Source of the DNA: Collinsella aerofaciens
GTDB taxonomy: Bacteria; Actinomycetota; Coriobacteriia; Coriobacteriales; Coriobacteriaceae
Assembly: GCA_030841765.1 (NCBI GenBank)
Contig: JAUUSS010000013.1
Coordinates: forward strand, 1-30,390
DNA length: 30,390 nt
Direction: 5' to 3'
Part shown: in pieces, positions 6,978-13,504 of the stretch
Layout of the letters: every line of letters begins with the position of its first letter
Position numbering within the stretch: position 1 is the stretch's first letter
The notes under the pieces: generated by a model
What the model was told of the DNA's origin: nothing
Databases searched by the model: none
Seen by the model: only the letters and a program-made list of their open reading frames with translations
Program-made: the position numbers and the translations under genes

Positions 6978-7961
6978 ATGGGAAACATGACGGCGAATCA
7001 AAGACTTGCAAGTCACATTAAAGCATGCGAACAGCAGATGAGTTGCGTGTACGCGCGCACGGCGGCGGAGGCAAAGCAGATTGAGCGGCGTGTTGCGGCG
7101 GGAAGTCTAGAGGCGGTCATGCCGGGGCTGTATGCGCGTCCGGATTATTGGTCCGAGCTCAAGTTTCGGCAGCGTTATCTGCATCGGGTACGGGCCCTTG
7201 CGCAAAAGCATCCCGACTGGACGTTTTGCTCCTATACGGCGGCTGTTATCTATGGCCTTTCGGTTTCGCATGCCAATTTGACGCACATCCATATCGCCGC
7301 GGCGCCGGCGCAATCGACGACGCCGGGCTCTCAGGTGATTCGACATCGTTATGCTCGTCAAACGCGGGCAATCCAGATGGATATTGCCGTGACCGATATC
7401 GATCAGACGATTGCGGATTGCCTGGTCGATGCGTCGTTTGTCGAGGGACTGATCATTGCGGACTCAGCGCTTCATGAGCAGCTGTTGTCGATGGAGCATC
7501 TCGTTGAGACTGTCGACAAGCTTGGCCTGAATCGTCGCGGTGTTGTGACGGCGCGCAGGGTTGCGCGGTGTGCCGATGGCCTGTCGGAAAGCGGCGGCGA
7601 GTCCAAGGCACGCGCGCTGATGATCGAGCGCGGCTGGCAGACGCCGGAGCTGCAAGTTGAGCTGTTCGACCCAGTTGAGCCGGGACGGCCATATCGCGTT
7701 GACTACTTGTGGCGTGTGGGCGACCGACTGATTATCGGGGAGTTCGACGGATTCGTTAAAAGCGAGAAAGCGGCGGAGGAGGGTAAGCTTGCGAAGGCGC
7801 AGTTTGATGAGCGTCAGCGCGAGTCGAGGCTTTCGCTGCTTGATAACTGCAAGATCGTGCGCTTGTGCTGGGATGATCTGAGGGACCCGATAAAGCTCGA
7901 TCGCAAGCTCAAAGTTGCCGGCGTACCGCGCGTGTGTGCTGAGGCGGTTGTAGAGCGTTGA
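6978..7961 (+). CDS. AbiEi-like protein with nuclease-like C-terminus
   Basis: Protein of 327 aa. The first half resembles AbiEi-type antitoxin/regulator proteins: YARTAAEAKQIERRVAAGSLEAVMPGLYARP is the usual N-terminal winged helix, followed by the region containing YTAAVIYGLSV and ATTDI-like IAVTDIDQTIADCL. The last third looks like a DUF559/Vsr-type PD-(D/E)XK fold: Glu208 in GESKARAL, Asp242 in YRVDYLW, Glu255-x-Asp257 in IIGEFDG, then K/R-rich helices and CKIVRLCWDDL. The family link is by recognition, not by search. GGGAGG at 6968-6973 favours ATG 6978 over upstream ATG 6930 or TTG 6915. No AbiEii nucleotidyltransferase toxin lies beside it, so a type IV toxin-antitoxin pair is not present. 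Repeat arrays with 64-nt hairpins lie on both sides, the right one starting 6 nt after the stop. Confidence 0.7.
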   Translation: MGNMTANQRLASHIKACEQQMSCVYARTAAEAKQIERRVAAGSLEAVMPGLYARPDYWSELKFRQRYLHRVRALAQKHPDWTFCSYTAAVIYGLSVSHANLTHIHIAAAPAQSTTPGSQVIRHRYARQTRAIQMDIAVTDIDQTIADCLVDASFVEGLIIADSALHEQLLSMEHLVETVDKLGLNRRGVVTARRVARCADGLSESGGESKARALMIERGWQTPELQVELFDPVEPGRPYRVDYLWRVGDRLIIGEFDGFVKSEKAAEEGKLAKAQFDERQRESRLSLLDNCKIVRLCWDDLRDPIKLDRKLKVAGVPRVCAEAVVER

Positions 7962-7966
7962 GCCGC

Positions 7967-8061
7967 ACGAGCGTGGAAATCCGGACGGACGAGTGTGGAA
8001 ATCTGGACGCGCATTGGTTAAGCGTGGATTTTCGGACACACGAGCGTGGATTTTTGGACGC
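7967..8061 (+). repeat. four 22-nt repeat units
   Basis: Units at 7967-7988, 7989-8010, 8018-8039 and 8040-8061; a 7-nt insertion separates the second and third. Consensus core GAGCGTGGAWWTCYGGAC. The array begins 6 nt after the AbiEi-like stop codon and leads, after 9 nt, into the 64-nt hairpin at 8071, the same order and 9-nt gap as at 6541-6679. Confidence 0.88.
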
Positions 8062-8070
8062 TTGTTGAAT

Positions 8071-8134
8071 GAGCGTGGATAATCTCCCGTTTTTGGCTCG
8101 TAAGGGGGCTCAAAGTGGGAGATTTTCCACGCTC
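8071..8134. repeat. 64-nt palindromic element, copy 3
   Basis: Arms at 8071-8088 and 8117-8134, identical to copies 1 and 2 except one base in the right arm (position 8125). Same total length. It lies between two convergent genes, so it may serve as a shared transcript end, though it has no U-tract. Confidence 0.9.
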
Positions 8135-8160
8135 ATCTTGCGGGTGCGATACAGCGGCGA

Positions 8161-8757
8161 TCAGGCGCTGATGATGTGGGGTAGCGGCAGGTCGTGGGCG
8201 TCGGTGGGAACGTGGCCGACACGCTGCTCGTCAAAGGCTATGCCGATGATTTGACATGCGGACGAGAGCATGGGCAGGTAGCGGTCATAGCAGCCGCCGC
8301 CGTAGCCCAGGCGCGCGCCGGCGCGGTCGAATGCTACGAGCGGCACGATAATCATGTTGAGAGCCTCGGCAGGCACGATAGGGAAGCGACCGCTGTCGAT
8401 GTCTGTGGCCGCGAAGGCCCGCGTGGGGTGGGCGATAAACGGCGCCGCGGACGCATCGTCGGCAGCAACTGCCCGCATGCACATGCGCTGGCCACAAGCT
8501 GCGGCTTCGGCTGCCGAGAGCATGCACGGATAGGCCACGCGCCAGCCGCGTTTGGCGGCAGCTGCGGCAAACGCGGCTGGGTCGACTTCGGAACCCATCG
8601 CGGCATAGACGGCAACGGTGTGCGGCGCCGCGGCATCCAAGCGGCCCAGCAGATCAACCAGCCGCGCACAGATATCAGCAGACTTCGCCGCCTGCAAGTC
8701 CAAATCAAGAGCATCGCGCCGAGCAATCACCGCTCGCCGCAACTCAGCCTTGTCCAT
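8161..8757 (-). CDS. 5-formyltetrahydrofolate cyclo-ligase
   Basis: Enzyme of 198 aa converting 5-formyl-THF to 5,10-methenyl-THF with ATP. The family signature is clear near the C-terminus: VPLVAFDRAGARLGYGGGCYDRYL, the ATP/phosphate-binding loop, followed by IGIAFDEQRV and the final DLPLPHII. The N-terminus has the basic helix KAELRRAVIARRDAL. The start at 8757 is chosen over 8784 because a GGGAG-type site lies just upstream and the alignment of the family begins there. It stands alone on the minus strand, convergent with the AbiEi-like gene. This is a core gene sitting inside the repeat-rich region. Confidence 0.92.
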   Translation of the reverse strand: MDKAELRRAVIARRDALDLDLQAAKSADICARLVDLLGRLDAAAPHTVAVYAAMGSEVDPAAFAAAAAKRGWRVAYPCMLSAAEAAACGQRMCMRAVAADDASAAPFIAHPTRAFAATDIDSGRFPIVPAEALNMIIVPLVAFDRAGARLGYGGGCYDRYLPMLSSACQIIGIAFDEQRVGHVPTDAHDLPLPHIISA

Positions 8758-8789
8758 CCCGGCTCCCTCTCCCAAACCTACCAAAAAGG

Positions 8790-8817
8790 GACAGGTTTAT
8801 TCTGACAGGTTTTATCT
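8790..8817. repeat. tandem 14-mers upstream of the cyclo-ligase
   Basis: Two adjacent 14-nt copies, GACAGGTTTATTCT (8790-8803) and GACAGGTTTTATCT (8804-8817). They lie 33 nt before the cyclo-ligase start codon, where its promoter should be. Confidence 0.6.
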
Positions 8818-8825
8818 GGGCAAAC

Positions 8826-8866
8826 GTCGAAGCCGCCACAAAGGCGCCCTGTGTGGCGGCTTCGAC
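8826..8866. terminator. hairpin between hicB and cyclo-ligase
   Basis: Perfect 15-bp stem (8826-8840 with 8852-8866) starting 12 nt after the hicB stop on the minus strand. The following bases on that strand are only GTTTG after a few G/C, so termination would be weak or factor-assisted. Confidence 0.5.
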
Positions 8867-8878
8867 TCGACGTTGGCT

Positions 8879-9208
8879 TCACAGCGCCGCAGCGATCGCT
8901 TCAGTCACAAACTTATTGAGTGACTCACCCTTCTTTGCCGCTGCCAGCGCTGCTTGCTTGTGGAGCTCAGAGCCCGTTCTTACGTTGAACGAGCCCTTAA
9001 AAGCCCGCTCGGGTTCCTTGCCCTTCTCGGCGCAAAACTCAAGGTAATCGTCGACGGCGTCGTGGAAGCATTGCTCCACTTCTTCAGCCGTGGAGCCTTC
9101 AAATACGATTGCATCCCTAATGCCGGCGACCATACCTGTTAGCACATGCTGTTCGGCATCGAACTCGACCGGGGCGAAATAACCCTTGTATGCCAAAACG
9201 TTACTCAT
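8879..9208 (-). CDS. hicB: HicB-family antitoxin
   Basis: Antitoxin of 109 aa for the neighbouring HicA. The N-terminal part (YKGYFAPVEFDAEQHVLTGMVAGIRDAIVFEG, then VEQCFHDAVDDYLEFC) is the partly degraded RNase-H-like HicB fold. The C-terminus (FNVRTGSELHKQAALAAAKKGESLNKFVTEAI) is a ribbon-helix-helix DNA-binding domain, so it should bind its own promoter. The start at 9208 is preferred to 9223 because GGAGG lies 5 nt before it. It overlaps the end of hicA by 8 nt (ATGAGTAA), so the two are translationally coupled. The gene order toxin then antitoxin is usual for this family. Confidence 0.9.
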   Translation of the reverse strand: MSNVLAYKGYFAPVEFDAEQHVLTGMVAGIRDAIVFEGSTAEEVEQCFHDAVDDYLEFCAEKGKEPERAFKGSFNVRTGSELHKQAALAAAKKGESLNKFVTEAIAAAL

Positions 9209-9464
9209 GACTACCTCCGACATCTTGCAGAAAGCGAACGATGTTTCGAATGGTCCCCGCTGTCAATTCGTCAGATGGATGAGGCGCGTGCATTACGAAC
9301 ATCCTGCCATCTGATGGCCTGTAGAAGCGAACGCGCGATCCGGATGTCTTGCCTTTGCTGTCCATTTCAAAGCCATATGAAGCCATAACTTTAAGAAAGT
9401 CAGCAAATCTATACGTTGAAGGACAGCTAAGCAGCTGGGCGATGAGTTTATCGGATCGAGTCAT
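9201..9464 (-). CDS. hicA: HicA-family toxin, Arg in place of His
   Basis: Small protein of 87 aa, expected to be an mRNA interferase with a double-stranded-RNA-binding-like fold. Matching features: FADFLKVMASYGFEMDSK, the turn SGSRVRFYRP, and HAPHPSDELTAGTIRNIVRFLQ, where the PHP and the G-T-I-R-x-I segment are typical. In well-studied HicA toxins the turn carries the catalytic His (GSH); here the equivalent residue is Arg. This may define a natural subgroup or an inactive toxin. The ATG at 9464 has GAGG a few bases upstream. Promoter and dyad are at 9479-9516. Confidence 0.85.
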   Translation of the reverse strand: MTRSDKLIAQLLSCPSTYRFADFLKVMASYGFEMDSKGKTSGSRVRFYRPSDGRMFVMHAPHPSDELTAGTIRNIVRFLQDVGGSHE

Positions 9465-9478
9465 CCCGCCTCACATTC

Positions 9479-9516
9479 TGCAACTATATTCTAGTTGCAA
9501 TTTCAGTTCGATGCAA
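9479..9516 (-). promoter_or_regulatory. hicAB promoter with operator dyad
   Basis: On the minus strand: -35 TTGCAT (9511-9516), 17-nt spacer, -10 TAGAAT (9488-9493). A perfect inverted repeat TGCAACTA-N5-TAGTTGCA (9479-9499) covers the -10 box. It is the expected site for autorepression by the ribbon-helix-helix domain of HicB. Confidence 0.75.
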
Positions 9517-9615
9517 GCACCTCTACTATAGAACATGTGTGCGTATAGAACAAGTGTTCGAATCGCCACTGAGAAAGGGGACAGGCACCTTCGTGGTGGT
9601 CTGTGCTGTGATGGG

Positions 9616-9785
9616 CGTCTGCGGCGGTTTGTCTCGATCTGTAACAGTTACTCGGCAAAATCGGACCTAGATGTTACAGATTGAGACAAAGGGCCGGCGT
9701 CATCCGGAAACGTCTCGATCTGTAACATCTGGAGCCGATATTGCCGTCTTGGCGTTACAGATCGAGATAAACCGACAGACTGCGG
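9616..9785. repeat. pair of inverted 57-nt palindromes (BIME-like)
   Basis: Two hairpin elements, 9631-9687 and 9712-9768, each with arms GTCTCGATCTGTAAC and its complement around a 27-nt interior. The second element is the first one inverted: the interiors match each other only as reverse complements (CGGCAAAATCGG against CGGCAATATCGG). Flanks GTCTGCGGCGGTTT and its diverged complement extend the symmetry outwards, making a large imperfect palindrome centred near 9700. The stretch from 9517 to 9838 holds no gene. Confidence 0.85.
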
Positions 9786-9786
9786 C

Positions 9787-9831
9787 AAAAGAAAAGGTAG
9801 ATTTTCAGGCATGTCCCAAAAATCTACCTTT
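9787..9831 (-). terminator. terminator of the M16C peptidase gene
   Basis: Perfect 13-bp stem (9793-9805 with 9819-9831) with a 13-nt loop. On the minus strand it is followed by TTTTCTTTT. It starts 8 nt after the peptidase stop codon. Confidence 0.88.
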
Positions 9832-9838
9832 GTTGTGG

Positions 9839-12800
9839 TTAGCTCAGCAGGTCGACTACGTTGAAGCCGGCGTTGCTCTTGGCGATGACGTCGCGTCCGC
9901 CAAAGACGCAGGTGGGCGACTCGGCTGCGATGCGCGTCACGTCGGCGCCGAGCGAGCGAAGCTCACCGGGCGTGGCGGCGAGCATCTGGGTGCGACGCTC
10001 CTCGCGCGCATGCGGATCGAGCCCGGCCAGATAGGTCGTGTTGCGGCGCTTGGTGAGCGCGTACGGCTTCACCGGCGCGTCCATGCCGCTCACGCAGCTC
10101 ACGATAAAGCCCTCAAAGGCGGCCTCGTCGGGCTCAAAGCTGCCAAGCCATGCACCCGCGCGCTTCACGCGCTCAATCGAAGGATCGATCGCCGGGTCGC
10201 GGTAGGTGTAGAACGCCGCCTGACGCTCGCCGGCCGCGCGGAATCCGCAGCCGTACGCACCACCCTTCACGCGGATCTCGTTCCACAGGTAGTCGTAGGA
10301 GAGCGCGTTGGCGGCAACCGCCCAGGCGCCCGTCACGTCAATGCCCAGGCGACGCGGATCGCACGCGCTTGCCGCAAAGCAGATGTCGCTGGGGATGACA
10401 AAAGCCTCGTGGCGGTCGCACGGCGCCGGCACCACGAGCGCGTCGCGGCCGGCATCGGCGCCGTCGCCAGCGTCCAGCCTCAGGTCGCCCGCGGCATCCC
10501 AGTACGCGTCAAAGTCCTCGTCGCTGCCGGTAAAGCTCGCCATGCAGCCGTCGGCCACAAAGATGCGGCCTGCCAGCTCGGTAAGCTTGGCGCGCAGGCC
10601 GTCCAGGCGCTCGTCAAAGTGGTCGAGCAGATCGCGCAGGAACAGATAGAAATCCACGCCCGAAAGCTGCTCGCGCACCACGGCCGAAGGCGAGCTGTAG
10701 CTCATCGCGCGACCGAGTGCCGCCGAGTGACCGTTGTTGATAAAGCCCTGCTCAAGCCCAATGCGAATCTGCGTGAGCACGTCGCGCATGCGGTCGGCAT
10801 CGGCATCGAGCAAAAGCGTGCTCGACCACACCTCGCGCGGCAGACTCGCCAGCGCATCGATCTTCTCGGACAGGGCGCCGGCGCTCACCAGCAGGTAGGG
10901 GCGCACGCCGTCCACTTCGGGCTGCGTCATGACTTCGGTCGTAAAGCTCAAAAAGCCGAGCTTGCCAGCGAGCAAGTTGTCGAGTTCCTCGGCCGAGTGC
11001 TCGCGCGTGGGCAGCTGCTTAAGCAGGCGGCAGAGCAGTGTCACATAGGGCAGGTCCTCAAACGCGACGCAGCTCAGGTCGAAATACTGCATGGCGTAGG
11101 CCAGGCGGTTGGTGGGGATGCCGTGGCGCAGGCAGGGGATGGGCGCAGTCGTGTCCACGACCAGCGGCGGCTCGGGGCGCGCCTCGCCAATGTCGGACAC
11201 GCGCAGGCGCGGCAGCGTGGCCTTGGCCTCGGGCGTGTCCTCGGCCTCCTGTGAGGAACGAAGTGCGGCCGTGCGCTCGACCACGTCGGCCAGCTCGGCA
11301 TCGGTCATGGCATCGCGCTTGGCTGCCAGCTCGGCGACCTCGGCACCCTCCGAACCCTCGGCAGCGTCCACCGGCACCAGCTCGACCAGTGCCATGTGAT
11401 CGTTCTGCAGCACCAGCTCGCGCAGCAGGTCCTCAAAATAGTTGCCGTCCAGCTCGCCACGCAGCTCCTCGTACACCGGGCCGTACTTGAGCGCCAGCGT
11501 CGCGGCGTCGTCATCGTAGAGCCAAGTGCTCAACGCGTCGCACGCAATGGCCACGCCGTCGGCGATACCGTAGTCGCGCTGGCGCAGGTCGTATTCGTTG
11601 CTGCTGATGATGGCTTCCAGACGCTCGCGCGGAACGCCGTGCTCGCACAGGTCGCGGCAGGCGTCCTGGAACACGCGGCGCAGCTCGCGCGCCACGCCGG
11701 GCTGCGCGTTTTGCAGCATGATGAGCTCGTAGGGCTGCAGGCTCTCGGCCGCGGTGTAGCTCACCACGTTGCCGCCCAGACCTGCCGCCAGAATGGCCTT
11801 CTTAACCGGCGCTTCGTTGGAGCCCAGCAGCGCCTCGAACAGGATATCCGCCGCGATCGTGCGCTTGCGGTCGAGCGCGCTGCCCAGCACAAGGCCCAGG
11901 CCCACCAAGGCGTTTTCGGGCGTGGTGGCCATCTCGATACGCTTGTACTCGCAGGTCACAGGCGCCTGCACGCCCAGCGGATTGGGCGCCAGCGTGGACG
12001 GGTCCTCGCCGGCGGCAACGGCAGCGTCCATGCGGCGGCTCGCGGCACTCGGCTGCGACAGATAGCGCTCGTCCAAAAAGGCCAGCGCGCGGTCCACGTC
12101 CAGGTCGCCGTAGAGCGTGATGTAGGAGTTGGAAGGATTGTAGTGGCGCGCGTGCGTGTCCAGGAACTGCTCGTAGGTGAGCGCAGGGATTGCGCGCGGG
12201 TCGCCGCCGCTCTCGTGCGCATAGGCGGTGTCGGGGTAGAGCGCGGCGTTGACGGCGTCGTCCAGCACACTCATGGGGTCGGACAGCGCACCCTTCATCT
12301 CGTTGAACACCACGCCGTTATAGCGCAGCGTGCCCTCGTGCAGGCTAGCGGAGCTGCCGTCGCCCTCGCCCTCGGCACCCTCCGACAGGTCCAGCTCGTA
12401 GTGCCAGCCCTCCTGCTCAAAAATGGTGGGCTTGGTATAGATGGCCGGGTTGAACACCGCGTCCAGGTACACGTCCATCAGGTTGTACAGATCCTGCTCG
12501 TTGGTGGTGGCAACGGGGTAGATGGTCTTGTCGGGGTAGGTCATGGCGTTGAGAAACGTCTGCATGGAGCTCTTGATCAGGTCGACAAACGGCTCCTTGA
12601 CGGGAAACTTGGCCGATCCGCACAGCACCGAGTGCTCAAGAATATGGAACACGCCGGTGGAATCGGCCGGCGGCGTCTTAAAGCCAATGGCAAAGGCCTT
12701 GTTTTCGTCGTCGCACGCCAGGTACAGCAGGCGAGCGCCCGAGGCAGTGTGTCGCAGCACGTAAGCGTCCGAGTCGAGCTCGGGCACGGTCTCGCGGCGC

Positions 12801-12883
12801 TCGACGGCAAAGCCGTGGCAGGTAGTGCCGGGCACCAGCAGTGCAGCGGCTGCGGCGCGCGGGTCGGTTGAGGTGGTGGGCAT
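9839..12883 (-). CDS. M16C zinc metallopeptidase (PreP/falcilysin-like)
   Basis: Large inverzincin of 1014 aa. The inverted zinc motif HxxEH is at 80-84 (FHILEHSVLCGS), and the third zinc ligand is probably the Glu of VVFNEMKGALSDP. SSMQTFLNAMTYPDKTIYPVAT is highly characteristic of the PreP (presequence protease) branch of M16C, in which four homologous domains in one chain form a closed chamber that degrades unstructured peptides. The length fits this branch. No signal peptide is seen at the chosen start, so a cytosolic peptide-clearing role is likely. The start at 12883 is set by AAAGGAG at 12891-12897; the open frame continues upstream only through repeats. Transcribed alone, with a terminator at 9787-9831. 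Confidence 0.93.
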   Translation of the reverse strand: MPTTSTDPRAAAAALLVPGTTCHGFAVERRETVPELDSDAYVLRHTASGARLLYLACDDENKAFAIGFKTPPADSTGVFHILEHSVLCGSAKFPVKEPFVDLIKSSMQTFLNAMTYPDKTIYPVATTNEQDLYNLMDVYLDAVFNPAIYTKPTIFEQEGWHYELDLSEGAEGEGDGSSASLHEGTLRYNGVVFNEMKGALSDPMSVLDDAVNAALYPDTAYAHESGGDPRAIPALTYEQFLDTHARHYNPSNSYITLYGDLDVDRALAFLDERYLSQPSAASRRMDAAVAAGEDPSTLAPNPLGVQAPVTCEYKRIEMATTPENALVGLGLVLGSALDRKRTIAADILFEALLGSNEAPVKKAILAAGLGGNVVSYTAAESLQPYELIMLQNAQPGVARELRRVFQDACRDLCEHGVPRERLEAIISSNEYDLRQRDYGIADGVAIACDALSTWLYDDDAATLALKYGPVYEELRGELDGNYFEDLLRELVLQNDHMALVELVPVDAAEGSEGAEVAELAAKRDAMTDAELADVVERTAALRSSQEAEDTPEAKATLPRLRVSDIGEARPEPPLVVDTTAPIPCLRHGIPTNRLAYAMQYFDLSCVAFEDLPYVTLLCRLLKQLPTREHSAEELDNLLAGKLGFLSFTTEVMTQPEVDGVRPYLLVSAGALSEKIDALASLPREVWSSTLLLDADADRMRDVLTQIRIGLEQGFINNGHSAALGRAMSYSSPSAVVREQLSGVDFYLFLRDLLDHFDERLDGLRAKLTELAGRIFVADGCMASFTGSDEDFDAYWDAAGDLRLDAGDGADAGRDALVVPAPCDRHEAFVIPSDICFAASACDPRRLGIDVTGAWAVAANALSYDYLWNEIRVKGGAYGCGFRAAGERQAAFYTYRDPAIDPSIERVKRAGAWLGSFEPDEAAFEGFIVSCVSGMDAPVKPYALTKRRNTTYLAGLDPHAREERRTQMLAATPGELRSLGADVTRIAAESPTCVFGGRDVIAKSNAGFNVVDLLS

Positions 12884-12935
12884 ATGCAGTCTCCTTTGAC
12901 GCCCCAGCGGGGGCGAATCGAGTCGAATCCTCGAG

Positions 12936-12941
12936 AGTATA
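12936..12941 (-). promoter_or_regulatory. possible -10 box for the M16C gene
   Basis: TATACT on the minus strand, 53 nt before the start codon, next to the palindrome CCCATATGGG. No matching -35 hexamer is seen. Confidence 0.35.
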
Positions 12942-13018
12942 CCCATATGGGGCCGCGACCCTGCGGCGAACTGGAGACGATGCCAGCGGATTGGGCGAAG
13001 GGCTCGCGTGCCCGCCGC

Positions 13019-13195
13019 ACGAGCGTGGAAAATTGGACACTCGCCAAACGAGAGTGGATATTCGGACGGACGAGCGAGGATTTCCGGATACCTATCGAAC
13101 GAGAGTGGATATTTGGACGGAATTTGCCGCAAAAGCCCCAAAAACCGTCCAAATATCCACTCTCGATATCCGACCGTCCGAAAATCCTCGCTCGT
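13019..13195. repeat. 22-nt units arranged as a nested palindrome
   Basis: Forward units at 13019-13040, 13048-13069, 13070-13091 and 13099-13120; reverse units at 13145-13166 and 13174-13195. The fourth forward and first reverse unit form a perfect 21-bp inverted repeat (13100-13120 with 13145-13165) around a 24-nt loop. The third forward and second reverse unit pair as an outer, slightly imperfect arm. There is no 64-nt element with CTCCC arms here; the units themselves make the stem. Confidence 0.88.
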
Positions 13196-13205
13196 CCATC
13201 ACTCG

Positions 13206-13447
13206 CGTATCTCTCGTCCCTCATTCGTCTCTAATATGAGAGATGACAGGAAGATGAGAGAAAAATATGAGAGATAACTGAGCAGCAAAGAGACAGGCAA
13301 TCATGGTATTGTCTCAATACTGATTGTTCTAACAGCAAAAACATGTTTAAATGAAACAAATGGCAGATATCTTATCTTTCATCTCTCACTTATCTCTAAT
13401 ATGAGAGATAGCAGAAAGATGAGAGATAATTACGAGAGATAACTGAG
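13206..13447. repeat. duplicated 77-nt operator-like block
   Basis: A block at 13206-13282 recurs at 13371-13447, exactly 165 nt apart; the last 55 nt of each (13228-13282, 13393-13447) are highly similar. Each contains several GAGAGAT motifs in both orientations; the second block has the dyad TATCTCT-N6-AGAGATA at 13391-13410. The region is markedly AT-richer than its surroundings and ends 57 nt before the AlbA_2 gene, so it is a good candidate for multi-site regulation of that gene. Confidence 0.8.
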
Positions 13448-13504
13448 AGATGAAGGAAATCTATTCGCGGCATTCTCCGCCGGGCCGAGCGAAAGGACGT
13501 GCAG

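Noticed and set aside
157..8134. CRISPR array
   Set aside because: The 22-nt units are mostly directly adjacent without unique spacers of constant length, and there are no cas genes.
9530..9560. Two ATAGAAC motifs resembling the GntR operator repeats at 3081-3161
   Set aside because: Only seven bases match and the rest of the 19-nt site is absent; likely chance.
9574..9592. AAAGGGGACAGGCACCTT as a REP-type repeat
   Set aside because: It resembles widespread REP-type sequences, but there is only one copy without a paired arm here, so it cannot be supported as a repeat from this window.
9671..12871. Long plus-strand open frames opposite the M16C peptidase
   Set aside because: Low-complexity Arg/Ala/Val-rich translations with no motifs; the minus-strand gene has a full set of peptidase motifs, ribosome binding site and terminator.
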